Of a stretch of DNA of 64,000 nt, positions 22,324 to 32,892 are shown in pieces. Both the position numbers and the translations under genes were made by a program. Within the stretch, counting starts at the first letter, position 1. Every line of letters begins with the position of its first letter. The DNA lies in contig JADCRB010000017.1 of NCBI GenBank assembly GCA_021464245.1, positions 39,733 to 103,732 of the forward strand. Direction: 5' to 3'. The notes under the pieces are model-generated. The model ran no database searches, was not told the DNA's origin, and was given only the letters and a program-made list of their open reading frames with translations. Origin of the DNA: Carallia brachiata. Its lineage: Eukaryota > Streptophyta > Magnoliopsida > Malpighiales > Rhizophoraceae.

Positions 22324-22511
22324 AGAATCGGGCATTCTGCCCGAATTTTTTTTGTGCAACCAGACAAACATTTTGTGCAACCAGACCAACATTTTGTGCA
22401 ACAAAAAATATAGAAAAATACAAGTGTTTCTTGTTGCACAAAATAACAGTCTTGTTGCACAAAACGTTGGTCTTGTTGCACAAAAAAATTCGGGCAAGAT
22501 GCCCGATTCGG
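22324..22511. mobile_element. Fold-back element with internal 21 bp repeats, GTGCAAC family, best copy
   Basis: The 188-base segment is an inverted repeat from end to end. Each arm starts GAATCGGGCA, three bases, TGCCCGAAT, itself a small hairpin, then a T-run. Copies of a roughly 21-base unit TTTTGTGCAACCAGACCAAC follow, three in the left arm and the reverse complement in the right arm. The loop is about 20 AT-rich bases. Weaker similarity (CTAATTTTTAAAAGG against CTAGTTTTGAAAAGG) extends the symmetry to about 22292-22546. There is no coding capacity; the peptide-like repeats seen in several frames only reflect the 21 bp periodicity. If transcribed it would form a long double-stranded stem. 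Confidence 0.75.
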
Positions 22512-22728
22512 GTGCCTTACGTTTTTCCTTTTCAAAACTAGGTTTTGGGAATTTAAACAACTTCAGGACACTATGCTCCCCTTTTCCACGTGAATGCCCT
22601 TTTTGCTGCTCAAGTCCACGTCGATATTATTATTTATGCGTCCACATCATCTGTGTATATGGCTCGGTATAAGAACTCGGTATATGTAACATTCCCGAAT
22701 AAATATTTCAGGAGTATCACAGATTTGC

Positions 22729-25595
22729 CTATGGAAAGGACAATCTGCTGTTGAGAAAGCTCCAAGGTCCGATACCAGTTCCTATCCTGCAAAATGTAGA
22801 TGTAACAAGGTTTACAAGAAGTTTTCTATACGCATATATTACATGCTCTGCCTAACAATACTATGAAGGGGTCAAAAGGTTCTGAAGCTTTTAAATCTAA
22901 GCTATTACCTCAAAATTACAGTGAATGTGCGCAAGCTCATGAAAATTGTCAGTGCGATCCAGATACCAACAAAGCCTTGGTTTGAAGATAGTGAAAATAA
23001 GGTTATGAAAGTTATTATTGTCACCAAAACCTGGATTAATCAGAAAAGAAATATAGTTTGAGTTTACGACAAATAACAGAAACTACCTAGTCTTTCAGAC
23101 TGTTAATGTTTTCTACATTCAAGATTGCTCCTTTAAGACAATTCCACCACCAAGTGGACTTGTCAAGCAGGGAAATAGGCAATTGGGGTGTGAGGTGGGC
23201 GTTGGTGATACATTATAGAACTTGTTAAGCAGGATAATGGGCAATGATACCATTGAATAAGCAGAATATGCAAAATCAGATGCTCCATAGTTGACTCCAT
23301 CGCAGACGAAAGCTAAGGCATTCATGGGTTGGGTCACTGCAACAAAATAAACAGCAAAAATGGGAAATTCTTAGACCAGGTTGACTAAATCCCAGGGCAT
23401 GTAAAAGATACCATATGGTTGCAGTTAGATGAAAGGAAGCAAAATATACTTGTATGCCCAGCCTAATAATGTTCAAAACATTGATGTCTTCTGTAAACAA
23501 TCTTGAAGCAAACTGTAATCCAACTAAAAGAATGATGGAGAGTGACAGCCCCAGAACCAAGGCAAGCTGCAAATGAGCCATAAAAGGATGTGGATTTACA
23601 AAATGACAAGCGAAACAGTTACTTATATGCGAGGAAATTAGCATACCTGCAACACACAAGAGGCTGTGGTTACAGCTTTGCTGTAAACCTTATTTGCAAA
23701 AGCGCTTGCCAGTATTGCCTAAGGAAATTGAAACTCATTACCATGATTTGCCAATCGGAGAGGTCCTGAACTAAATCACACTTGGGATGAAAATAAGGTC
23801 AGAAAATAATACCAGCAGTCAGATCAAGAATGGACTAAATGGACAGCATGTGTTGCTTCCTGTTTATAAAATGCTTCTGATATGGGCAAATTTCTTTTCT
23901 ATTAATTTAAAAGAGCATTCTCACATAATATTGGAGGACAAAGTTATGATTTCATTCCGAATGGCACTGAGACGTCAGGAAACTTTTGTAAATCTGGGCA
24001 TCTTTCGAGGAACAGATTAGCACGATGATAAATCGCTCTAAATTGATTGCAATCTAGTCGGGGTTGGCTATAGTTAATGTAATGATACACACCATACAAG
24101 TTTTTTTGTGCAGACCCAAAAGTTGATTTTACGGTTCAAGCTTTCTGTCATACATAGTCATTTTGACATTAGTCGATTTTTGTGTTCAATAATGAGTAAT
24201 GGGGAGTGTGCGTCGATGGTAAATGATCACCAGTGTAGTCGAAGTGCAAAAGGCTTCTTACCTGTGCAGCCACTGCCAGACCATCAGCAAGCAGAGAAGT
24301 TGCCAGCTAAATCTGCGGGCAAACTTGAAATGCAGCCATTGATATTGATCCATGCCTTGCAGCCAATGATGCTGCCAATGTTACACAGAATGTGGCAGCT
24401 ATTACCCTCATTACCAGCAAAAATCCTGAACACAGGCTGATAAAATAGCATGGCTATATCTGTGAAACTAGCTCAAAAGAAGTAAAGAAAGAGAGAAAAT
24501 TGACTTGCTCACAGGCTGATGGGGAAACAAAAAAAAGAAAAAAAGGAAGAGTACCATTTTTAAGAAACCGATCAAATTGTAGCTCTTGAATGCTTGGGGG
24601 CAATGGCTCAATGTGTTCAAGTAGTTTCCAAAGTCAAAATAAGGGAGATCAAGTACATAAAACAATGGTAAGCAAGTTTAGATCATGGAGACAATATTCC
24701 CTTTTTTAATATAAGTATGACCAGGAACCAGAAAGCAGAAAAATGAAACCCTGCACATCAGCAGAATGGACTTACTGGGAGATAAAATGGGCAATGGCTG
24801 CACCACTGACATTCAGACGAAATAAGAATATAAATATTGCATCCAAAACAATGTTGCATCTCCAACGACTACACCAAATTAGCCAAGAAGGTTAGTGTTA
24901 TACTGGAAGGGTGATCCCGGATGTCCAGTGAAAAAGGAAATAGAGCTGAGAATGCTTATTTCTATTCAATTAAAGTCACAAAAACTTTGCTAAATGGCAA
25001 ATTCTGCTGATCATTAGTGTTAGTCTGCCAATGATACATGCCCAAGATAGAGAAAGATACACATGCAAATACCAAGTGAAATCAATCTTCACTACAAAAT
25101 TTAATAAAGAAACTACCTTGCCTGTTGCCAGTGATGTTCAGAGTTGAAATCAGTATTTTCAACATAACAAAAGCATAAACACCGAATATGAAGTCTTTGA
25201 ACATTAACTTACAGGAAGAAAAGACAACGAGAATGAACTGAAATGTTTGGTGCTTCATACTTCAAATGGTCTAAGTGCAAAAATGCAAAGTCCATATCGG
25301 AATGGAGAAGATGATAAGGTGGGTTCCTTTCCAACATGTAAATAGCAACCAATAGGTCATGTTGATTCATCAACCCAACACACAATGGTAAGACCAACAT
25401 GTGCAGGGGGGAAAACAGCAAAGAGAGTTTTATCTTACCAGTAGCATACAAAGGAGTTCTTGTATCCTTGATGCCTCGAAAAACTCCTTGCACGGCCAGA
25501 GAAAGAAGAACGGCAGGAGCACCTAGTGTCGTCAGTATCAAATATCGCTGTGCTGGTATTAGCATGGGAGAATCCTGTGCAAACGGCATGCCTTC
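22729..25595 (-). pseudogene. MATE-family transporter pseudogene (FRD3/DTX42-44 type), 5'-truncated
   Basis: Nine exon-like segments can be followed on the minus strand: 25595-25439, 24868-24776, 24656-24555, 24425-24262, 23718-23647, 23566-23450, about 23336-23251, 23030-22909 and 22786-22729 (stop). They encode the C-terminal two thirds of a multidrug-and-toxin-extrusion antiporter of the FRD3-like citrate/organic-anion type, with typical blocks P-A-Q-R-Y-L-I-L, G-V-F-R-G-I-K-D-T-R-T-P-L-Y-A-T, S-G-A-A-I-A-H-F-I-S-Q and a G-P-W-S-F-L end. The gene is broken. The first third (roughly 180 residues) is absent. A TAG at 24307-24309 replaces the Trp of the Q-I-W-L-A-T-S-L-L motif. Frames shift near 24850 and 24630. 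The acceptors of the exons at 24656 and 23336 are non-canonical or out of phase. Exons 23718-23647, 23566-23450 and the last two are still clean, so decay is moderately recent. Confidence 0.85.
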
Positions 25596-26699
25596 CTTAG
25601 AGGAGAAAAACTACCTTCAGTAATGGAACCCCCACAACAAGATTGGACAAGTAATATTATAATCTTTACTATAATAGTTTATGCTTATAAAGGATGCCTT
25701 GATTTCTCAACTTTATCTTTGTTTTCCTTTCCGGAAAGCCAGAACCGTAGAAGTAAAAGCATCCATGTTTATAAAATGCTCGTGGTGTACGTTATATTAA
25801 ATTGAACCGTAATTAGAGACAGAAACAGAATTCCATGGGGAACAAAAATTAAAAATTTACGGCTATTCCAAGAAAGTTGGTGACATGCAACAAAGGGAGA
25901 AGGGAAAATTTATTTAACTGGTAAAATCAAAGCAGAATGCATGGTCTCGTCCAGGTAAGGCCGATGTGCTGGACCATTTTTGGAGTTTGTTTTCTTTTTT
26001 TTGGACGTCCATTTGAGTCAATCTTGTAGTTAGCCATTAGCATCAATGTCTTTTTCTTTTCTTTTTTTTTTTATAGCAAAAACGATGAAATTTCTTTTAC
26101 TCTAATGAATTATGCACATCATGATCAATAAAAAGAATAAATTGAGACTAATTTTTGATCTCTCTCACGTTTGACAATCGCTACTTTCGCTAAAATATGA
26201 ACTTTCCCATTAAATTATCGGCCTACATGTTGGAAGACTCAGTCCACAAAACATGACATATAGAGCTTTGGCATCCGCTGCTAGGAGCCCTCCCCTACTG
26301 TCTACATTTGGATAATCGTGAAATTCTTTGGGCACGATTAAATTATAATTAAATTAAGTATGTTGTTGGATGATTGAAATTTAAAAAAATAATTAGATAT
26401 TATTAAATAAATTATGTAATAATTTTAATATTATTTAAAATTCAACAATGTATTAAAGACATTAGACAAGTGGGTAGTACTACTGGTCGTCGCATGTGCA
26501 GTGTTATATTAATAACATGTTATTTATTTATTTTTATATAATCTATAAGCTCATGTTTTTTATTTCAAAAAAAAAAAAAAAAGAAAAGAAAGGTAAGATA
26601 TGGCTTGTCTGTCCGTGGGATTAATACACGATTAGCTAAATGAATCGACTTCAAATTGAGTCAAGGGTCCGTATGGATTTAAAAATTGAGTTCCATTTA
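25596..26699. other. Intergenic sequence upstream of the MATE pseudogene
   Basis: No upstream MATE exon and no other gene is recognised. AT-rich words near 26335-26540 (GTTGGATGATTGAA, GCAGTGTTA) recur near 41190-41310, suggesting another diverged repeat. Confidence 0.5.
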
Positions 26700-26910
26700 T
26701 ATAAGCAAATGAATTTTTCTTATTACGTTTACACGAATTTTTTTTTGTATAATTACGAGTATTTTTTGTGCAATCATAAGGAATAAATATAAAACGAAAA
26801 AATAATAATATTTTTTGTATTATTTTTTATCGTTATGGTTGCATAAAAAACAATCATAATTACAAAAAAAACATACATATAAACAAAATAGAGAAATTTC
26901 ATTTACCCAC
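26700..26910. mobile_element. Fold-back element, GTGCAAC family, third copy
   Basis: The left arm reads AAATGAATTTTTCT, then TTTTTTTTTGTATAATTACGA and TTTTTTGTGCAATCATAAGG. The right arm, reverse-complemented, reads AAATGAAATTTCTCT, then TTTTTTTTGTAATTATGATTG and TTTTTTATGCAACCATAACG. The arms mirror each other and share the TTTTTTGTGCAA(C/T) core with the copies at 16395 and 22324. It is more diverged than the 22324 copy. Confidence 0.55.
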
Positions 26911-27206
26911 CAAATTTTTTTCTTAAAAATTATGGTCCCTTTTTTAAACTTCGCGCCTTGCTAACGACAAAAAAAAAAAAATGAAAACAAAACAAAAGAA
27001 AGATACACTTAACAGTAAGAATAATGTCTCACTTTCGTAGGATCTGTTTACAAAACAAATGCAAATGGTTGTACTAAAGGCTAAAGCCAATATATTTACG
27101 AACATTGTGATCAACAACAGTGACCAATTAAACACATAAATAGACCATTCCCCAACAACTTTAGATTGTAGAAAAAAAATAAATATCACAGCCATTATAT
27201 ACATAA

Positions 27207-27295
27207 AAGTAGATATATAATAATTTAAATTATTGAATTATAAAAAATATATTAAATTTTAAAAAAATTAAAGTATTAAATCTCGTTAAATAATT
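27207..27295 (+). repeat. AT-rich dispersed repeat, copy 2
   Basis: Contains ATAATTTAAATTATTGAATT followed by ATAAAAAATATATTAAATTT, nearly the same as the segment at 61340-61425 and the reverse complement of part of 14855-14985. Confidence 0.4.
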
Positions 27296-27635
27296 ATACA
27301 CCTTTTACACAACTTATTATAAGTATACATGTAATCTTGTTGTTAAATTGCAATTGCTCACCGTTGGTTTGACTCTTTGAGAGAATCCAGACAGCCCGGG
27401 AATCCAGCTAGGAGCCAGGGACGCGGCCGTCAATCTTTTACAAGAAAATTGTTGGCCGCCAGCATTACACAATCCCCAGGCTCTGGATAAATTGATTCAC
27501 CGAGAATTGATTTCTATTTCTTTTTTTTCTCAGAAAAAATGGGAAGTAAGATTTTATTTTTTGTCAATAAAATGAAAAAGTATGCAAGTAGGCCGGGCTT
27601 TTTTCTTCTTTTTAATTTAACTAATTGTCATGGCT

Positions 27636-28494
27636 GCAGTGCTAACATATGTTGAAAAGCTTTTTGTGCTGTCGGCAATTTCAAGGGTCTCCTGAGGCCT
27701 TCCAGTCAGTTTCGTCGGTCTTTGTGGTCGTTTGTGTGTCCCTTCGTTGGCTTAATGCCCCTTGGTGGGCTTGTTGTTTCTGCTTTTGCTGTTTCCTCTG
27801 CTTGTTAGTGTTGTTTGCATGCTGCTCTGCTGCTCGTTTTGTCGTATGCCTACGGGGTCCCTTGCTTCTTCGTTGTGGCTGGTTTGGGTGGGGAGGTGGG
27901 GGACGTATGGTTTTGGGTTTGCTGCTGCTGCTTGCTGGCCCTCGAGGCCTTGTACAGCTAGATCTTGATCTGAAGCTCCATCACCACCCTTCCCTCTGGT
28001 CCCTGGTCGATTTCTCGCGGCTTTGGTTGCTCCTTCCTCCAGCCTCTTAGTTCTGCTCAATGTTGGTCGCCTTATCGTCGCAATTGGCATCTCTGGTTTG
28101 CGGCTTGCCTTTGGTCGGAATCGCGTTGCCATCGAGCCGTGTGTGAGTCATCTCGCCATCTCCCTGACAGTGCTAGGGTTCCCTCCGCTATGCGGTGCTT
28201 TCAAAACCTTCTAGTTCCTGGCAGCTTGGTGGTATGGGCTTCGGCCTGTTCTTTTCACTGTGTGGGCCTCATTTCCCTGAGCTATGGCTCAGGTTTAGGC
28301 TGTCCTTGCCTGCACGAACTGTGTTGGGCTGATTATGGTTTGGGTGTGGTGGAACTTATGGTTTGGGCTTCTAGTGGCCTTTTTGTCTCATGTGTGTATG
28401 GGGTACAGTATGGAGTGATAGGAGTTTTGTTTTGACAGGCCATGTGTACACATTGTATTATGTTTTAATCTAATGTTTTTTCCTTGGGACAAAA
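27636..28494 (+). mobile_element. Retroposon (~859 bp, LINE-type 3' end) with exact target-site duplication
   Basis: A G/T-rich insert in AT-rich DNA, bounded by an exact 17-base direct repeat AACTAATTGTCATGGCT (27619-27635 and 28495-28511). Its 3' end reads TATTATGTTTTAATCTAATG, T6, CCTTGGGAC and a short A-run, resembling the end of the retroposon at 3648-4515. The two inserts differ by only about ten bases in length. No reverse transcriptase is encoded. A 126-codon antisense frame (28132-27752) is open but looks like a by-product of biased composition. The exact duplication suggests a fairly young insertion. Confidence 0.75.
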
Positions 28495-28511
28495 AACTAA
28501 TTGTCATGGCT

Positions 28512-29984
28512 ACTACATATATGTCAGAGGATTATATGCTTTTAAAATTAATTTCCATGAAAACAATGATAATACTTAATAAGTTTCTTTTAAAAAAAAA
28601 AAATCTTAGTATAAAAATAAAGAAATGTGCAAGAATCATGCACACAACTAAATAAGAAAGTAAGAGAGAGAAAAAAAAAAACTTGGAACTCAAATGGACT
28701 GACTAATGAATCCTTAAACACGTCATGTAAGAAAGACAATACATAACATGAACATCACCTAATTAATTTATTCTTACTAACTAAATCCTGATCACAGCAA
28801 GGACTCCAAAAAGGAAACATAATTTAAACATCCGTTAACTTAATATGTTTCGACCATCTTTGTCATTTTAAAAAAGCAAACACCTTCTAAAAAATGACCA
28901 AATTCACTAAAAATAGGCAAAATACGAAGCTATGACTAAGGAAAATCGAAATCCTTTCAGCAAAGTCGAGACGGCCATCCAGTCTGGGTAGCTAGAGAAA
29001 GGTTGGGCGTTTGATCCCAACCTCTCAAAACCTCACAATAATGTTGGCTTAAATTAGAGTGTCGTGCATTTCTTTCCGTGTCCTCAAATATGTAATTTTT
29101 TTTTTCATTAATTTCTAATATGCTAACTACTAATCATTACTAATCAATTTGCTCAAAAAAAAAAAAAAACTACTAATAATTACTATAAAAATTGAAGAGA
29201 AATTACTTTCTTTTTTTTTTTTCACTGGAAGAGAAATTATATTACGGTGCCCAATTTCGACGGATAGCAAGTTAAAACTGAACTTAGAGTGGAGAAACAT
29301 GAAATCTGAGCGCTGAGCCCCAATACACTTGTACTGACTTTACCACTCTGAATCATCGTGAGAGCACAACACAGCCAGGTCAAATTGGGCCCCTATTTTT
29401 TTTTTCTGTTTTTCCAAACAAATCTATAAATACATTTCATTTAGCACATTATCTCTGAAGCTTGCATTTCGTTGCTCCTCCCTGTATCCGTGATTGGTTT
29501 TTAAGGAATTGCCTTTTTTTTTCTTTTTTTTCTTTTTTTTTTGTGGGGGGGGGGGGGGGGCGGGGCTATGTTGACTGGAATCAGTGGAATCTGGTAACGG
29601 CGGCTGAAAATGATCAAGTGCACATTCACAATCTTCATTGATCTTTGTCTGGTGACCAACTCAGCGTTGATTATTTCACAAGACAATGTTGCCTTCCATG
29701 CCAATTATGACCAACGAATGCAGCGGATCTGTACATTGTCTTTAAGAGGAGAGTTGAATTGAAGCACAACATATAGTACATGGGTGTGGATATCGACATA
29801 TTCACATGTAATGATATATTCTAACATCATCTCATTCTAAAAAAGATAAAAGAGTATTGTCATCTATCATTACCAAGGGTGCTGGCTCAATCTATCCATT
29901 GGTATAAAGAAAGGAAGCATCCGAGTTTCTAAACTCTCTGCTGTGTCCAGAAATTCTGAGATCGCTTACTGCAGCCATCCATTA
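28512..29984. other. Intergenic sequence and probable 3' region of the PORR gene
   Basis: Contains a possible SINE-like stretch (about 28965-29110: TGGGTAGCTAGAG and GTTTGATCCC as weak A and B boxes, ending in a T-run), poly-T tracts and a run of 16 G (29545-29560). The last 200-300 bases are probably the 3'UTR of the gene ending at 29985. Confidence 0.4.
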
Positions 29985-31454
29985 CTACCAAGGATCCCTA
30001 GATGCTCCTTCTTCATTGTCATGATTAATTGAAGCATTTGCATTCCAAAATTCTATGCTGTCCCCAAGACCTCCAACCTCTTCGCATTCGTTGCCGTCAG
30101 AGCCAAAAACATAATCAAAGCTTGAATCATCAGGCACAAAGATATCCTCAAAACCATCGTCATACTCATCGTCAATGTCATCGAGTTCATTGTGGATGAC
30201 ACCAACAGAGTCCACAACATTAATGCCGTGCATCTGACTCTTTCTCCTCTCTCGTCTCATCCTTTTCGATTCTGTAACCAACTCCATCAACTGATCTTTA
30301 ATGGCTGAAGTCTCGTCTTTTCTCAGTAGCATGCCCTTATCATCATAGCCTTCAACCAAGAACACAGAATGCCTTAGCCCCTTCAAGCTCACATAGAACA
30401 ATTCCGGATGCCTTACAATCATCCCCCTCAATTTGTTGGGCAGTCCAAATTCCTTCCTGAAATGCGTCAAATGGTCTATTAAAGTCCTTTTCTCAACCAT
30501 CAAACCCAACACCTCTCTCACCAATGCACAAGCTCTCTTTTCAGCCTCAATGGACTCTTTCCCGATCACTTCCAAAGAGGAGTTGTAAGGACATATGTCC
30601 GGCGATTCTTGAAACCTGATCAAGAAATCCCGATGACTTCTTCTCACATTCAGCCCCTTACGAAGCCTCAACTGCTTGAATTTCAAAGGCCTATCCACTA
30701 TCAGCCCTCGAGAGACATCGGGAAGAGGCATTGGAATAGCCAGCTGTGCATTCCATGACACAAGCTCTAGCGCGCGGCCATAGGAGCTATCAACTGTCTT
30801 GAACTTATCCGGGTGGTCATTGCAGAGGCGGGACCGAAAATTAGGCGGGAGGCCGAGATCAGGGGCAAGATGAACCAGCTTCGATAACAGAAGCCTACGG
30901 TGAGAAGACAACATGAGAAGTTTCTGAAGTTTGTGGGCCAAGTTAAGCGAAATGGCTGACAGGAGATCAGATTCCCTGGCAGCCAGGGCCGACGCGGCCG
31001 GTGTCAGACGGACGCACAATTGAGAGCTCGGTTTGGTAGCATTGAATGGCGTTGGTGGCATCGGAATTGTGAAGAGCTCAAAAATGGAAGGATAGCGATG
31101 GATCATGGAGCGAACGGAACGATTATCAGAAAGAGAAAGATAGGAGCGACATTTTGACAGAATGCGAAGGGGAAGATAGTGTTTGGGTTTAGAAAGCAAA
31201 AGGGTCTTCAGCTTTTGCACGAATCGAATCCTGTTTTGCTTCAGAACGTGCTTGTCAAGCGAAGGACTGGCAACAGTTTTGGAAGACGAACAAGTGATAG
31301 TTAAAATAATTGAACCCACATTTCTGGGCTTCCTGTTAATCTCACCGCCAGTATTACAACTCATTACTACATGATTTCGGGGCCTAAAATCAGTAGGAAT
31401 TGGTGGGAGGAAGGTGGAGTTTAGGAGGAAGCAATCGTTCCGGAAAAGAGCCAT
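29985..31454 (-). CDS. PORR-domain organelle RNA-binding protein
   Basis: A 489-residue single-exon CDS from the ATG at 31454 to the TAG at 29985. Residues 1 to about 60 are Ser/Thr/Asn-rich with few acidic residues, as in organelle transit peptides. The plant organelle RNA recognition (PORR) domain runs from about residue 66 to 400. Visible blocks are R-F-V-Q-K-L-K-T-L-L, S-K-C-R-S-Y-L-S-L, I-H-R-Y-P-S-I-F-E-L-F, L-V-H-L-A-P-D-L-G-L-P and M-I-V-R-H-P-E-L-F-Y-V-S. The tail is strongly acidic (D/E-rich from about 425). Relatives such as WTF1, WTF9 and RPD1 promote splicing of group II introns in chloroplasts or mitochondria. I cannot tell which organelle or which named member this is. The frame is intact, in contrast to the PPR gene upstream. 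Being intron-free is usual for the family. Confidence 0.9.
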   Translation of the reverse strand: MALFRNDCFLLNSTFLPPIPTDFRPRNHVVMSCNTGGEINRKPRNVGSIILTITCSSSKTVASPSLDKHVLKQNRIRFVQKLKTLLLSKPKHYLPLRILSKCRSYLSLSDNRSVRSMIHRYPSIFELFTIPMPPTPFNATKPSSQLCVRLTPAASALAARESDLLSAISLNLAHKLQKLLMLSSHRRLLLSKLVHLAPDLGLPPNFRSRLCNDHPDKFKTVDSSYGRALELVSWNAQLAIPMPLPDVSRGLIVDRPLKFKQLRLRKGLNVRRSHRDFLIRFQESPDICPYNSSLEVIGKESIEAEKRACALVREVLGLMVEKRTLIDHLTHFRKEFGLPNKLRGMIVRHPELFYVSLKGLRHSVFLVEGYDDKGMLLRKDETSAIKDQLMELVTESKRMRRERRKSQMHGINVVDSVGVIHNELDDIDDEYDDGFEDIFVPDDSSFDYVFGSDGNECEEVGGLGDSIEFWNANASINHDNEEGASRDPW

Positions 31455-32892
31455 CTTTAACGGTGTACGGACTTCTCACGAGCTTTTTAACAAACACCTG
31501 CGGTGCATGATATCTGGAATCCAAATTAATCCCAAAAAGACGTTAAAATGGAGGAATATAATTATATAAGATAAGATGAACTTACATACGTGTGGATTCA
31601 TTCATGTTGGCTTTCCTCCATTCCGGCATTGCGTGCCTACGGTGTAGGTCTGGCCGAGACAAAGAAAGGTCGCAAAACCAAATATCCTGTTCTGTTAGTT
31701 ATTACTGCCGCTGGGAACAAAAAGACGGACACAGGACAGTTCCATTCATTGTAGACCACCGTGCTCTATTGGCTAAATGAAAACCAAAGTTGGCATTTAA
31801 CACTTATACAAAGTTGGATGTGAAAAGTTTTTTGGCATGAGTTTTATTTATTTTTTGTGGCAGTAAAAATAAAAATGACATTACGTTTTTTTTTTTTGTT
31901 TTTGTATCTTTTTTTGTGTCTCAATGAGTGTTTCATACCGATATTTTTCTATAATTGATGTCGATGAATCGAGGGTTGTATAGTTTAGGGAAGTCAAATC
32001 AAGTATATTTTAGGGAAGCCTTCTTTTTTAGATCTTTTTTTGTGCAAAATTTTCTTTTTAGTTTTATGATCACATAATCTAGCCTTATTTCTTTTTAAGA
32101 TTGTATACAGAGTATTAGGCATAAAAATCGCATGACTGCATAGATAAGCTCACAATAATTTGCCAATTTTTGGATAAGTAAAACAAAGTTGAGTATTTCC
32201 AAATGAGTGCGACGAGACATGCACAGCCAGTCAGTCAAACACCCAAGACACTATGCTGTCACTGATCCGGCCTCAGGCAATACAAATTGTCAAGCCAGAA
32301 TGTAATGGCATTAGCTCCCAGGCACCTTACTCTCAAACCAAATCCACGATGAACAATAAAGGAGTAGTCTAATGAGCGTTGCAGCATTAATAAAATAAAG
32401 GTCTTGCACGGTTAGTGCACCCTGCCATTCTCCCTGACCTCAACTGTATATCTGCAGAACATGATATTGGCGCTTATTTTGCATCCCAGCAAACGTGAAT
32501 ACAATCATTTTCGCTGAGAGTTCCGAGCAATGGAGGTGTACATCACAATTTCACATAGGACCATAAACTCCTTTCAGGATTAAGCAACCAAGGTCAGTAG
32601 TCCACGGTTAAACTACAGCAGCATAGCTCAACTGTAAAGTTACATTCAGTGGCTAGTCTGGAATCAATACAGGATTCTATATCTTACAGTTCGTCGATAG
32701 AGAGAGGAAGCAACACTAAAAGCCTTCTATTTTATCAAAGAATTGAGAAACATAACAATAGAGGAAGGAAATAAGAAAATTGTATCAGTATTTGTTTAAA
32801 CAAAGATAGACAACCATAGTTGTTTTGTGAAAACATTCACCTATCAAAGTCAACTCAGTTAGAGTGAGATAACTCTTTTGCTCACATTTGAG
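31455..32892. other. Spacer between the PORR gene and the PPR gene
   Basis: It would hold the PORR promoter (right of 31455) and the 3' region of the PPR locus (left of 32893). No other gene or clear repeat was recognised. Confidence 0.5.

Noticed and set aside
22324..22511. CRISPR-like spaced repeats
   Set aside because: The repeats are inverted in two arms and the context is eukaryotic; it is a fold-back element.
22256..22672. Several overlapping frames with repeated C-N-Q-T-N / V-A-Q-N peptides
   Set aside because: They only mirror the 21 bp repeats of the fold-back element; no selection for one frame.
27752..28132. 126-codon antisense frame in the 859 bp retroposon
   Set aside because: Arg/Pro/Ala-rich peptide caused by G/T-biased sequence on the other strand; no recognisable domain.
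28965..29110. Independent SINE call
   Set aside because: A- and B-box matches are weak and too closely spaced; kept only as a remark in the intergenic entry.
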